A stretch of 64,000 nt of DNA from RGIG8745 sp045576655 (GTDB lineage Bacteria; Bacteroidota; Bacteroidia; Bacteroidales; Bacteroidaceae). The translations under genes were made by a program, and so were the position numbers. Under the pieces are notes generated by a model, which had not been told where the DNA came from, did no database searches, and saw only the letters and a list, made by a program, of their open reading frames with translations. The stretch covers positions 329,177 to 393,176 of the forward strand of contig JAZNGW010000032.1 of assembly GCA_045576655.1 (NCBI GenBank). The letters are read 5' to 3'. Below, in pieces: positions 19,206-27,529 of the stretch (position 1 is the stretch's first letter; every line of letters begins with the position of its first letter).

Positions 19206-19633
19206 ATGAGAAAATTACAAACACATTAATTTTTCACAAACGAACTTGACTCTTTCAACATTTGTTTGCAGAATTAAATATATTTATTTGCATGGCTGTC
19301 CGCCCCCCAAAAAAATAAAAATCACCTAATCACACATTTTCAACTTATCACACACAAATCAACCTATCATTTAGGTTCGACAATCGGCACCCAACATCTT
19401 TATATCTTTCACAAATTAAACCGAAGCAATTAACAGTTTTACTCAACAAATCAATAACAAGAAGCAACAAAATTACAATGCAAACAGACTGATTCGTATA
19501 AACTCCCTAATTGCTCATCATGTCATTAATAACTACAGCTTTAAAAATCTACGCAAGCGTTGCGGATGAAGAGGTTTCAAATAAGAGAGATTGTAATTGG
19601 AATAAATATCAACAACACCAATATAGACGCAAC
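19206..19633. other. Gene-free AT-rich stretch
   Basis: No convincing gene, RNA or repeat is seen between the DUF1573 promoter and the rplI terminator. An ORF-like reading on the plus strand from 19560 continues antisense through rplI and is a shadow. Confidence 0.6.
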
Positions 19634-19666
19634 AAAAAATGGGCTCGGTAATGCCGAACCCATTTT
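19634..19666 (-). terminator. Intrinsic terminator of rpsF-rpsR-rplI
   Basis: Minus-strand hairpin AAAATGGGTTCGG / CCGAGCCCATTTT (one wobble pair, loop CATTA), followed by a T run. It lies about 30 bp past the rplI stop. Confidence 0.88.
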
Positions 19667-19697
19667 AAATATATACTTTAAAACCAAACTTATTATA

Positions 19698-20153
19698 CTA
19701 AGCTTCAGTTTCTGCTTCAGGAACAACCTCAAAAGGAACCTCAACAAAAACCTCCTTATGAAGCTGAACTGTCGCTGTATAAGAACCAAGTTCCTTAACT
19801 GCCTTAAGAATAACAACCTTGCTGTCAACCTCAAGACCTTTTTCTGCAAGAGCAGTTGCAATCTGAACAGGACCTACAGAACCATAGATATTTTTTCCTT
19901 CTGCAACCTTTGCTGCAACAGAAAGAGACACACCTTCAAATTTAGATGCGAAAGCCTCTGCATCTGCCTTAATTTTAGCAATTTTATGAGCACGCTGCTT
20001 CAATTCCTCATTGAGAGCTTTAACTGCTTTCTCTGTAGCGAGAACCGCATAGCCCTGTGGAAGAAGATAGTTGCGACCATATCCGTCCTTAACAGTGAGG
20101 ACTTCGTCCTTATAACCTAAGCCAAGAACATCCTTTTTTAATATAATTTTCAT
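19698..20153 (-). CDS. rplI: 50S ribosomal protein L9
   Basis: Large-subunit protein that binds 23S rRNA near the L1 stalk base. The 151 residues begin MKIILKKDVLGLGYKDEVL and contain DGYGRNYLLPQGYAVLAT, the L9 N-domain signature, followed by the connecting helix rich in Lys and Ala. A GGAGG Shine-Dalgarno sequence precedes the start. It is the last gene of the rpsF-rpsR-rplI operon, 18 bp after rpsR. Confidence 0.97.
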   Translation of the reverse strand: MKIILKKDVLGLGYKDEVLTVKDGYGRNYLLPQGYAVLATEKAVKALNEELKQRAHKIAKIKADAEAFASKFEGVSLSVAAKVAEGKNIYGSVGPVQIATALAEKGLEVDSKVVILKAVKELGSYTATVQLHKEVFVEVPFEVVPEAETEA

Positions 20154-20171
20154 ATCATTCCTCCTTTTTTA

Positions 20172-20444
20172 TTATTTCAACAAGTCCGTTACAAATGGAA
20201 GCAAAGCCAAGTGACGAGCTCTCTTTACAGCCTGCGCCACACGACGCTGATATTTAAGAGATGTTCCAGTAATACGACGTGGAAGGATCTTCCCTTGCTC
20301 GTTAAGGAACTTCTTGAGGAATTCTGGATCCTTATAGTCTATATACTTAATGCCGCTCTTCTTGAAACGGCAATACTTTTTCTTCTTGACGTCAACTGTA
20401 GGTGGAGTCAAATAACGAATTTCTGATGATTGCTGTACTGCCAT
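20172..20444 (-). CDS. rpsR: 30S ribosomal protein S18
   Basis: Small-subunit protein that partners S6 at the platform. The 90 residues contain YCRFKKSGIKYIDYKDPEF and ILPRRITGTSLKYQRRVA, the S18 signature. A strong AAGAAGGAGG Shine-Dalgarno sequence lies just before the start. It begins 3 bp after the rpsF stop. Confidence 0.97.
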   Translation of the reverse strand: MAVQQSSEIRYLTPPTVDVKKKKYCRFKKSGIKYIDYKDPEFLKKFLNEQGKILPRRITGTSLKYQRRVAQAVKRARHLALLPFVTDLLK

Positions 20445-20447
20445 GTT

Positions 20448-20786
20448 TTAATCCTCCTTCTTTTTGTTGTTTCTACGCTTTTCTGCATACTCTGCAGCAT
20501 ACTTCTCATTCTTTACTGTGAGATAACGAAGCACGCGCTCGTCACGACGCATCTGCAACTCAAAGTTTGCAATCACTGTAGGCTCAGCCTTGTACTCAAT
20601 CATACAATAAAACCCTGTAGATTTCTTCTCAATCGGATAAGCCAATTTCTTCATTCCCCAGCATTCTTCGCTGATAATCTCCGCGCCAGCATTGACAAGG
20701 AGACCCTTGAATTTGTCAGCCGCTTCCTTCATCTGAACATCAGACAAAACGGGAGTTAAAATGAAAACGGTTTCGTATTGGTTCAT
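20448..20786 (-). CDS. rpsF: 30S ribosomal protein S6
   Basis: Small-subunit protein of the platform that binds 16S rRNA with S18. The 112 residues start MNQYETVFILTPVLSDVQ, and GMKKLAYPIEKKSTGFYCM follows. This is the normal ferredoxin-like S6 form with a short basic tail rich in Lys, Asp and Glu. It is the first gene of the operon and has a well-formed promoter just upstream. Confidence 0.97.
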   Translation of the reverse strand: MNQYETVFILTPVLSDVQMKEAADKFKGLLVNAGAEIISEECWGMKKLAYPIEKKSTGFYCMIEYKAEPTVIANFELQMRRDERVLRYLTVKNEKYAAEYAEKRRNNKKKED

Positions 20787-20828
20787 AAATAATTAATAAA
20801 TAAATTGTTATTTTGCAAAATGCGATTG

Positions 20829-20858
20829 CAAAGATACACTTTTCCCCCCACACAGCAA
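20829..20858 (-). promoter_or_regulatory. Promoter of rpsF-rpsR-rplI
   Basis: On the minus strand TTG, then 19 bp, then TATCTTTG (-7 box at 20836-20829). This matches the Bacteroidetes -33/-7 consensus in both sequence and spacing, and lies 43 bp from the rpsF start. Confidence 0.7.
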
Positions 20859-21023
20859 TAGATTATAGCTATTTTTTTAACGATTGTTCTATTTCTTCTA
20901 CAATTTTCCCTATAAACACTCCATTGTTTTGTTTTTTTTCCAAAAACACTTCTCACTTAAAACAAAAATCACTTAATTTGTAAATCAAAATCTCGTTTTT
21001 AATAAAACTTTAAAATAAAAGAC

Positions 21024-21212
21024 ATGAATAAGTATTTGAAATTTTTAGGAATTGCGTTAATCATATTAGGCGCAATTTTATTGGTCCTCCCAATGATTAT
21101 AACTCCTATGGCAGATTTGGTTGACCACAATTGGTACACTGTCGGTAATTTAGTGTTAATTATTATTGGATTGATTTCACACATTGTACTCAATAAAAAA
21201 TTAGAATACTAA
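21024..21212 (+). CDS. Small two-helix membrane protein, unknown function
   Basis: The 62-residue product has two predicted membrane helices (about residues 7-28 and 42-56) joined by a short polar loop PMADLVDHNWYT, and a basic tail. It stands alone between the divergent rpsF operon and the repeat-rich zone. I do not recognise a named family; small proteins of this kind are common in Bacteroidales. The regular pattern of two helices and a positively charged end favours a real gene over a chance ORF. Confidence 0.6.
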   Translation: MNKYLKFLGIALIILGAILLVLPMIITPMADLVDHNWYTVGNLVLIIIGLISHIVLNKKLEY

Positions 21213-21234
21213 CAAACAAATAAAAAGAGCGGGG

Positions 21235-21365
21235 TGTCAAAATTGTGCTCTGCCCCCCAAAAGTTGGACAGATTAATAAACGTTTTATTGCTAAAGAGTT
21301 CGGTATACACCGGACTCTTTCCTTTTAGTCTCAGTTTAATTCTGTCATTGTTATAGTAGTGGATA
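21235..21365 (-). pseudogene. Scar of an IS3-family element (transposase C-terminus and end repeat)
   Basis: On the minus strand this reads YIHYYNNDRIKLRLKGKSPV, the C-terminal signature of IS3-family OrfB transposases. It is then out of frame with YRTL-stop, which points to a small indel. It ends in a GTCCAACTTTTGGGGGGCAG terminal-repeat-like sequence. Everything upstream of the C-terminal 20 or so residues is missing, so it cannot be active. Confidence 0.65.
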
Positions 21366-21525
21366 TACTTTTTCTGTCACTGTTTGATTTCATTATTCTA
21401 AGAAGTTCCTCGATACGCCGCGAGAAGTACAAAAGAGGCAGACTAAACGAACTTGCTAGACAGTCTCCACCCCATCTGACGGCATTGCAATACAAACAAA
21501 ATGTCCACACATGCTCCTGTACAAG
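21366..21525. other. Unassigned DNA between IS3 scar and inverted repeat
   Basis: Nothing recognisable. A plus-strand ORF here has no family features. Confidence 0.4.
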
Positions 21526-21555
21526 AAAGCGTGACAGCGTGACAAGCGTGACACC
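21526..21555 (+). repeat. Left copy of a 30-bp inverted repeat built from GCGTGACA units
   Basis: Three GCGTGACA units (one extra A before the third). The reverse complement recurs at 23157-23186 with a single mismatch over 30 bp. The pair brackets the IS256-family element. Confidence 0.85.
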
Positions 21556-21622
21556 ACTGTTTTGAATTTATTTTCATCCCCACAGAAGAATAATAATTTA
21601 CTAACTGTTTAATAATCAGGCG

Positions 21623-21685
21623 TATAGCTCAAATTGCAGGATGATTTAGAGTAGTATGTCGTCAATAGCTCAAATTGCAGGATGG
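21623..21685. repeat. Left terminal and subterminal repeats of the IS
   Basis: Two direct copies of GCTCAAATTGCAGGATG, starting 42 bp apart, at 21623-21643 and 21665-21685. The outer copy is the terminal inverted repeat. The inner one may be an extra transposase-binding site. Confidence 0.85.
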
Positions 21686-21826
21686 TATTTCTTCATCTTT
21701 TCCATGCCCGATTAAATATAATTTGTACCTCTATCATGCAGTCTGAAGCATAGTGAAGCTCTGCTGGGGAGCAACTTCATGAGGAATAGGACTGCACGAA
21801 ACGACAAGCATGAGCAGGAGTTTGTA

Positions 21827-22780
21827 TCAACGCGACTCCTGCTTTTTCATGCTAAGAGTTTCTGTCAATGCCAAGAAAAACCCAGAGATGAACCGCTTAC
21901 GGTTCTCCATTGTCAGTCCGCTGTGATTGTTCAGGTTCTTTTTTAAGTCAGTGAAAATGCCCTCTATCTTGTTGTTTGTGTTTGGCATTCCCATACACTC
22001 CTCCCGCTGAAAAGTAAACAGGTATGGCAGATAGAAATTCAGGCTGTTCATCGCAGATCTTAAGCGTCGGTGCGTATAGTGCATCTTTCCGTCTTTATGA
22101 AGACTTTTGTGGTTAATCGTATCCTTCCATTTCTCTTTCCATTCCTGGTAATCCTTCTTGAAATCATTTTCCTTGACTTTGTTGAGTCTGCCTGCCAAGT
22201 CTCTCAAATCTCTGGCGGCCAACATTTTGGGATTCAATGTCAGATACCTTCTGAGAATCTGTCTCATATGGAATTGACACATCTGTATATGGTACTCCGA
22301 GAATGTATTGAACAGGCTTTGCTTGCCGTCTATTATAAGTCCACGAATACAGTATCCCCGTTCCTTTATGCTACTAACTGCATCTTGGTAGTCCTTCACT
22401 GTTTCGCTTTTCACGAAAGCCAGGTACAGAGGTATCCCTGTCCGATTGTCCAAAGCCAACAGCACGCCAAAACCACGTCCCCTGTAGGTTACGTCCATAT
22501 GTACGTATCCATCGCCATTGAGTGGAGGTTGTAACCACTCACGCTTGATGTTGTGCAGCCTGCGTTTGATGGTGGAGATGCTCTTACCGAAGCGTACGGA
22601 AAGTTCCTTGATGGTCTGCTTTTCCTGCTGATAGGCATACCATAACTCTTCCTCGCTCACATTAATTCCTGCACGGAACTGATATCCGCAGTCTCGGCAT
22701 TTATACAACTGTACATCATTGCGTACTCCATTCTTTACGGTGTGGGAAGACCCGCATACTTCACATCTTTTCTTGTTCAT
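21827..22780 (-). CDS. IS256-family transposase, variant Zn-binding type
   Basis: Transposase of the surrounding IS. From MNKKRCEVCGSSHTV it has an N-terminal zinc ribbon (CEVCG and CRDCG, residues about 6-34), a helix-turn-helix (about 45-75) and a Mutator-like DDE domain. The acidic residues are in YVHMDVTYRGRG, GLIIDGKQSL and NNKIEGIFTDLKK. At 317 residues with no stop or frameshift it looks complete. I rejected the in-frame Met 78 bases upstream because it would run into the terminal repeat. Confidence 0.9.
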   Translation of the reverse strand: MNKKRCEVCGSSHTVKNGVRNDVQLYKCRDCGYQFRAGINVSEEELWYAYQQEKQTIKELSVRFGKSISTIKRRLHNIKREWLQPPLNGDGYVHMDVTYRGRGFGVLLALDNRTGIPLYLAFVKSETVKDYQDAVSSIKERGYCIRGLIIDGKQSLFNTFSEYHIQMCQFHMRQILRRYLTLNPKMLAARDLRDLAGRLNKVKENDFKKDYQEWKEKWKDTINHKSLHKDGKMHYTHRRLRSAMNSLNFYLPYLFTFQREECMGMPNTNNKIEGIFTDLKKNLNNHSGLTMENRKRFISGFFLALTETLSMKKQESR

Positions 22781-22848
22781 TCTAACTCTGCTTTCTGCAT
22801 TTTGAAATGCTTGCAAAGTTAGAGACCATAAGGGAAGGAGGTGAGTCG

Positions 22849-22971
22849 CATCCTGCAATTTAGCTATTGAGCAATTTCAGACGTCAATTTATTGCTGAAA
22901 CGTTTGAATTCTACAAGACACCTGTAGGAATCGGGCTTTGAGAGGTGTTCCATCCTGCAATTTGAGCTATA
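22849..22971. repeat. Right subterminal and terminal repeats of the IS
   Basis: CATCCTGCAATTT-type copies at 22849-22868 (inner, one base deleted) and 22951-22971 (outer, perfect), inverted relative to the left end. Confidence 0.85.
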
Positions 22972-23156
22972 GGTCAATAATCAATACATTATATACAGTA
23001 TAATAATTAAATAGCATAAAAAACGCCCTATTTTCAAGCAAAAACCACCCACTTTTCACACCTTTTTGCTCTCAAACCACCACTTTTGCCACAGAAAACA
23101 CACCTATCACCCCTACAGGACGGACATCCACAAAAAATAAAAAAATACAAATACGC

Positions 23157-23186
23157 GGTGTCACGCATGTCACGCTGTCACGCTTT
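23157..23186 (-). repeat. Right copy of the GCGTGACA inverted repeat
   Basis: Reverse complement of 21526-21555 with one mismatch. Without the IS the two copies would lie roughly 240 bp apart, so the pair predates the IS insertion. Confidence 0.85.
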
Positions 23187-23221
23187 ACACCACCCCAATT
23201 CATACCTTACTCCTCACAATT

Positions 23222-23240
23222 GGGCGAGCGAACCTCGCCC
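23222..23240. repeat. REP-like palindrome
   Basis: Perfect 7-bp stem GGGCGAG / CTCGCCC with loop CGAAC, resembling dispersed REP-type palindromes. It lies just before tandem array B. Confidence 0.55.
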
Positions 23241-23271
23241 TACAACTTTACTTTTTACTTCTTACTTTTCA

Positions 23272-23381
23272 TCCACCGCAGTCGCGACACAACACCACCG
23301 CCCTCGTGTCATCACTCCACCACGGTCGAGACATATCTCCACCGCGGTCGAGACCCCATGCGACCGCCCTCGCGGAAAGAC
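23272..23381. repeat. Tandem array B: five 22-bp units with CACCGCGGTCG core
   Basis: Five contiguous units of exactly 22 bp. The best conserved reads TCCACCGCGGTCGAGACC. It is the same repeat family as array A (4735-4912), inverted relative to it. It sits between the IS-bearing zone and the 3' end of rprY. Function unknown. Confidence 0.88.
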
Positions 23382-23536
23382 TCGAAGATGCTACGAAAAC
23401 TATTGATGCCCGATAAAAAAAATATTTTAGGCATGAGATATTTTTCAAAATAGCAGTACATTGCAAAAAGTTTCGCAAATACCCCTCACTATGGAAAAGT
23501 TGGGTGTTGGGGTGGCTTAAACCCTCTATCTTTTGC

Positions 23537-23577
23537 ACAAAAAAGAGACTGCCCAAATTTCGTTGTTAGGCAGCCCT
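23537..23577 (-). terminator. Intrinsic terminator of rprX-rprY
   Basis: Minus-strand stem GGCTGCC / GGGCAGTC with a 14-nt loop, followed by TCTTTTTTG. It lies about 60 bp past the rprY stop. Confidence 0.7.
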
Positions 23578-23634
23578 TCACTTCGTTTTATATAAAACGC
23601 CTCTTGTATTGACTCTTGACTATAACCAGAACTA

Positions 23635-24345
23635 TTATTGTTCAATATTAGTAACAACTAATTTATACCCCTTACCATGGACATTGAGAATTTCCACATT
23701 TGAATCTTTTTTCAAATGTTTACGAAGTTTTGTTATATAGACATCCATGCTGCGGGCATTAAAGTAATTATCATCCACCCAAATTGTTTTCAACGCATAA
23801 TCTCGTTGCAGAAGTTCATTAACTCTAGCACCTAACAATGCCAACAATTCAGCCTCTTTTGTTGTCAGTTTTACACTCTCACCATCAATTGACAATAATT
23901 GTTTTTGAGAATCAAAAGTATAACGACCTATTTGGAACACAACATTCTCCTTATTCTTTTTACCTTTCACCCGACGTAGAATCGCTTCAATTCTAAACAC
24001 TACTTCTTCCATTGAAAAAGGTTTTGTTATATAATCATCAGCACCTATCTTAAACCCTTCCAAAACATCTTCTTTCAAAGTTTTTGCAGTTAAAAACATA
24101 AACGGAATATCTGGATTAATTTCCCTAATCTTTGAAGCTAAAGTAAAGCCATCCATCTTTGGCATCATCACATCCAATATACACAAGTCAAAATAATTTT
24201 CCGAAAAAGCTTGGTACCCCTTTTCACCATCTACACATAATTCTGCCTTATACCCTTTCGCTTCTAAATATTCACGCAGTAACATACCTAAATTTTCGTC
24301 ATCTTCGCAAAGCAAAACACTAACGTCATCAAATCTTTCGTCCAT
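23635..24345 (-). CDS. rprY: OmpR-family response regulator RprY
   Basis: DNA-binding response regulator. Starting at MDERFDDVSVLLCEDDENLG, it has a receiver domain (residues about 8-120) with acidic pocket CEDDE, phospho-acceptor Asp in LDVMMPKMDG and conserved Lys in DYITKPFS. A winged-helix OmpR domain follows (about 140-232; YFNARSMDVYITKLRKHLK). The sequence matches the RprY type of Bacteroides and Porphyromonas. In P. gingivalis RprY has been reported to target the nqr promoter among others. It lies directly after rprX, the usual gene order. Confidence 0.88.
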   Translation of the reverse strand: MDERFDDVSVLLCEDDENLGMLLREYLEAKGYKAELCVDGEKGYQAFSENYFDLCILDVMMPKMDGFTLASKIREINPDIPFMFLTAKTLKEDVLEGFKIGADDYITKPFSMEEVVFRIEAILRRVKGKKNKENVVFQIGRYTFDSQKQLLSIDGESVKLTTKEAELLALLGARVNELLQRDYALKTIWVDDNYFNARSMDVYITKLRKHLKKDSNVEILNVHGKGYKLVVTNIEQ

Positions 24346-24390
24346 AATGTCATTTTTTAATATTAACAAATCATTTATTATCACTAACTT

Positions 24391-25914
24391 TTATCCTGAT
24401 TCTGAGACTGGGAACTTTATCACAAACTTTGTCCCCACCCCTATTTCGCTTTCTGCTGTAATAGTTGCTTTATGGTCAGATATTATTTTTTTTACATACG
24501 CCAAACCTAAACCAAAACCTTTCACATCATGCACATTCCCCGTATGTACTCTAAAAAACCTATCAAATATTTTTTTCAAATCATCTTTTTTAATTCCAAT
24601 TCCATTATCTTGAATAGAAATACACAACTTATTACTTTTATATTCGTTCCATGTTGAAATTTTCAGCTCAAGCGGCGAGTCCTCTCTGCGATATTTAACA
24701 GCATTATCTAACAAATTAAAAATAACGTTTGTAAAATGCATATCATCAACAAAGACACAAGGTTTATCTGCATTCAGTTCTGTTATAATCTTTCCTCCAT
24801 TTTTTTCCACTTTAAGCGCAAAAGTATATACGACACCAGCTATCAAATCATTAATATTTACTTCCTTCATCTTCAGAATTGTCTTTTGGCGATCGTACAT
24901 TGATAATTGAAGAACTTTTTCAACCTGAAAACGCAAACGTTTTGTCTCATCTATTATCGTCGAGGACAGTCTCTTAAACATCTGAGCAGATTTGTTCACA
25001 TTTTCATCACCCAACATCTGAGCTGCTAACGAAATTGTTGATATCGGAGTCTTAAATTCATGAGTCATATTGTTAATGAAATCATTTTTCAATTCAGTTA
25101 ATTTTTTCTGCCTAAACAGCAACACAATACTAACAACAAAAGTCACAAAAAGAATTAACGTAAATATTAAAGACGGCACAATATACCATATAGAGTTAAA
25201 AACATATTTCCCCATATCTGGGAAATGTATTTTAAGTATTCCCATTTGGGAAACAGGGGCATTTCTAAACAATGGCACAACATAAGAATGTTCATCCCCC
25301 TCACTTTCATAATCAGAACATCTATAAATCTCACGCCCTCCACTTGTCGTTACAACAAAATGGTAAGGTATATCAATTCCATTATTATGTAATTCCGTTC
25401 TTAAAGTTTGATCTAGAAAATCAAAATCCACACGTTGATACAAAGGGCGGTTGCTAGCCGTATACAATCTACTATAAATTATTTCATCTATGATAGCCTT
25501 CTCATATAAATACCTTTCATTTATAACATCGTGTAAAGTTCGAGAGTCATCAGGCGAAGCAACATGATTTTTTTTTGTAAAGAATTTATCAGAAATATTT
25601 GTTCCTGTACCATAATCCAACGTTTTGGGATCTGTAAAAGATTTTACATGATTAGGCAAAGAATCAAAAACAAGAGAGACCGAATCGGCTCTAGACGTAA
25701 CTCCGTCGTCATTATAACCCGTTTCAAAATACCGTATTGTTTCTTGAACTTCTAACTGATGAGAAGTTCTGTACAGACTACGATTTACAGACTCGTCAAA
25801 GTGTTGCCTACGTATAGAAAAAATTTCATCTATATATTTTAGTTGAAGCCACAACAGGCACACAAAAGACAATCCGATTACAGATGACAATAAAACTATT
25901 GTGGTATTTTTCAT
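24391..25914 (-). CDS. rprX: Sensor histidine kinase RprX
   Basis: Membrane sensor kinase that would phosphorylate RprY. It has a first membrane helix (about residues 5-25), a periplasmic sensor region of about 220 residues, a second helix (about 240-265) and then a HisKA domain with MTHEFKTPISTISLAAQML. The HATPase domain shows the N box (NLLDNAVKYR), G1 (DNGIGI) and G2 (GFGLGLAYVKKI). I chose the Met nine bases inside the longest frame (MKNTTIVLL). The signal it senses cannot be read from the sequence. Confidence 0.87.
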   Translation of the reverse strand: MKNTTIVLLSSVIGLSFVCLLWLQLKYIDEIFSIRRQHFDESVNRSLYRTSHQLEVQETIRYFETGYNDDGVTSRADSVSLVFDSLPNHVKSFTDPKTLDYGTGTNISDKFFTKKNHVASPDDSRTLHDVINERYLYEKAIIDEIIYSRLYTASNRPLYQRVDFDFLDQTLRTELHNNGIDIPYHFVVTTSGGREIYRCSDYESEGDEHSYVVPLFRNAPVSQMGILKIHFPDMGKYVFNSIWYIVPSLIFTLILFVTFVVSIVLLFRQKKLTELKNDFINNMTHEFKTPISTISLAAQMLGDENVNKSAQMFKRLSSTIIDETKRLRFQVEKVLQLSMYDRQKTILKMKEVNINDLIAGVVYTFALKVEKNGGKIITELNADKPCVFVDDMHFTNVIFNLLDNAVKYRREDSPLELKISTWNEYKSNKLCISIQDNGIGIKKDDLKKIFDRFFRVHTGNVHDVKGFGLGLAYVKKIISDHKATITAESEIGVGTKFVIKFPVSESG

Positions 25915-26144
25915 GATAATCACGTTAAATTACACTGCAATATATAAAACTTCTATTAAAAAAACAGAAAAAGAGACGGAATGTTAATCATTAAATGCAA
26001 AATTTTCAACATATTTAACAGTACGTAAAATTATAACTGCCATTTGCGCACATTCACAGGGACGACCTACTACAAATCCAAATTCAAACAACGTTTTTTA
26101 AGAGATAAAAAACGGATTAGTTAATTTTAAACATTACATAGTTT

Positions 26145-26174
26145 TTGAGATGACGCAAAAAAAATGTATTTTTA
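26145..26174 (+). promoter_or_regulatory. Promoter of the btuF-btuC operon
   Basis: TTG (26145-26147), a 19-bp spacer, then TATTTTTA (26167-26174), one base off the TAnnTTTG consensus. The predicted start of transcription falls at the 5' edge of the riboswitch. Confidence 0.55.
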
Positions 26175-26179
26175 CATTC

Positions 26180-26360
26180 AAATTAGTATGTGCCTTTTAC
26201 TGCACATGAAATAAAATCAAGTGAAAGCACCGAGTCATACATGCGACTGTAATCCCATATTTTGCAAAGCGACATAAATAAACGTCACAGTTTATCGATA
26301 AATACAAATGGGGGGGGGGGACATCGCATTGAGAGAAAGCCTACAAGATTAGGACTCGTA
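26180..26360 (+). promoter_or_regulatory. Cobalamin riboswitch
   Basis: The leader contains a hairpin ATGTGC/GCACAT, then AAGTGAAAGCACC and the cobalamin core GCGACTGTAAT, corresponding to the GGTGAAAATCC...CCGCNACTGTAA blocks of B12 aptamers. Further on, CGCATTGAGAGAAAGCC resembles the 3' conserved block. It ends right at the start region of a B12-uptake gene, so binding of cobalamin would be expected to repress translation or cause termination. An 11-G run lies inside it. The exact 5' and 3' limits are estimated. Confidence 0.8.
26310..26320 (+). repeat. Eleven-G homopolymer within the riboswitch
   Basis: G11 between the ACTGTAA core and the 3' conserved block of the cobalamin riboswitch. 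Runs of this length are prone to slippage, so the leader may vary in length between cells. Confidence 0.9.
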
Positions 26361-26381
26361 ATGAATAATAATCGCAAAATA

Positions 26382-27524
26382 ATGAAGAAATACACTCTAT
26401 TACATGTTGTTTTATTTCTATTTCTGTGTGGATGTTCAAACAAACAACAAAATTTCAGATCTGCAGATTTGACAACCGCCATAGATACCGCTAAAATAAT
26501 TGTCCGATATGCAGAGGGATTTAGCATAGATTATATAAATAATAACCTATGCCTTTTAAAAATACAAGATCCGCATAAAGAAAACTCCACATGCTACAAA
26601 TTTGCTCTAATAAAAAAAGGATGCAAACATGAAGTTATTCCCGAAGAATATGTACGTATTGAGTACCCTATAAGTTCAACAATATGCATGACTTCCCTGC
26701 AGCTCTCAAATTTCATTAAACTAAATGAAACTGATGCAGTTGTTGGTATAACAAATACGAGACACCTATTTAATAAAGACATAAAAAAACAAATTAAAAG
26801 CGGTCATACTGTTAGAATAGGGATTGAAGGCAACTTTGATAATGAAAAAATAATGGGCATAAATCCAGACATTATTCTTATATCTCCATTCAAAAGAGGT
26901 GGATACGAACTTCTCAAAGAAATCAACATACCCCTCATTCCGCATTTAGGATATAAAGAACGCTCACCTCTTGCACAAGCTGAATGGATTAAGTTTACAG
27001 GATTACTTCTTGGAAAAACAGAAAAAGCCAACACAATTTTTGATGAGATGGAAAAAAAATATAATGGTTTAAAAGAAAAAGTTGTCAAAACAAAAAACAG
27101 GCCTATGGTTCTAAGTGGCGAGATAAGGGGTTCCGCATGGTATGCACCTGGAGGAAAAAGTTTTCTTGCCCAACTTTTTAATGATGCAGGTGCCTATTAT
27201 TTTCTACACAACAATTGTGAAAGCGGGGGTATAAATCTTGATTACGAAACTGTTTATAGCCGCGCAGCCAACGCCCAATATTGGAGAATTGTTAACAACT
27301 ATGATGGAGTTTTCACATACGAAGCATTGTCTGATGAAGACGGACGTTATGAAGACTTCCGGGCATTCAAAGAAAAGGGAATAATATACTGCAACATGAG
27401 GAAAACACCATTTTATGAAAGTATGCCCATGGAGCCCGATTTAATTTTGGCTGATTTCATTCACATATTCCATCCAGAAATATTACCGAATCACTCACCT
27501 GTATATTACACCTTATTAAAGTAA
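26382..27524 (+). CDS. btuF: BtuF-like cobalamin-binding lipoprotein of an ABC importer
   Basis: Substrate-binding protein of a vitamin B12-type ABC importer. From MKKYTLLHVVLFLFLCGCS it has a lipoprotein signal peptide with lipobox LCGC. A periplasmic-binding-protein fold of the iron/cobalamin class follows, with the segments TDAVVGITNTRHLF and GINPDIILISPF. I chose this Met because the signal peptide begins there; MNNNRKIMKK, 21 bases upstream, is an alternative. Cobalamin as substrate is inferred from the riboswitch in the leader. btuC follows 5 bp later. Confidence 0.85.
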   Translation: MKKYTLLHVVLFLFLCGCSNKQQNFRSADLTTAIDTAKIIVRYAEGFSIDYINNNLCLLKIQDPHKENSTCYKFALIKKGCKHEVIPEEYVRIEYPISSTICMTSLQLSNFIKLNETDAVVGITNTRHLFNKDIKKQIKSGHTVRIGIEGNFDNEKIMGINPDIILISPFKRGGYELLKEINIPLIPHLGYKERSPLAQAEWIKFTGLLLGKTEKANTIFDEMEKKYNGLKEKVVKTKNRPMVLSGEIRGSAWYAPGGKSFLAQLFNDAGAYYFLHNNCESGGINLDYETVYSRAANAQYWRIVNNYDGVFTYEALSDEDGRYEDFRAFKEKGIIYCNMRKTPFYESMPMEPDLILADFIHIFHPEILPNHSPVYYTLLK

Positions 27525-27529
27525 ACAAA

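Larger units (their letters stand above)
21619..22975 (-). mobile_element. IS256-family insertion sequence, Zn-binding transposase variant
   Basis: A 1357-bp element bounded by an exact 8-bp direct repeat AATAATCA (21611-21618 and 22976-22983), the size expected for IS256-type target duplications. The ends are inverted repeats sharing TATAGCTCAAATTGCAGGAT; the outermost four bases differ (GGCG against GACC). Each end carries a second, internal copy of the repeat (21665-21685 and 22849-22868, the latter with one base missing). A single full-length transposase gene lies inside. The exact duplication and open reading frame suggest a recent, possibly active insertion. Confidence 0.92.

Noticed and set aside
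19370..19395. tRNA T-loop-like GGTTCGAC
   Set aside because: No matching acceptor stem, anticodon arm or D-arm around it.
19560..20120. 186-codon ORF on the plus strand
   Set aside because: It is antisense to rplI and crosses its terminator; composition is that of a shadow frame.
21359..21565. 68-codon plus-strand ORF
   Set aside because: It begins in the IS3 scar and runs into the GCGTGACA repeat; no family features.
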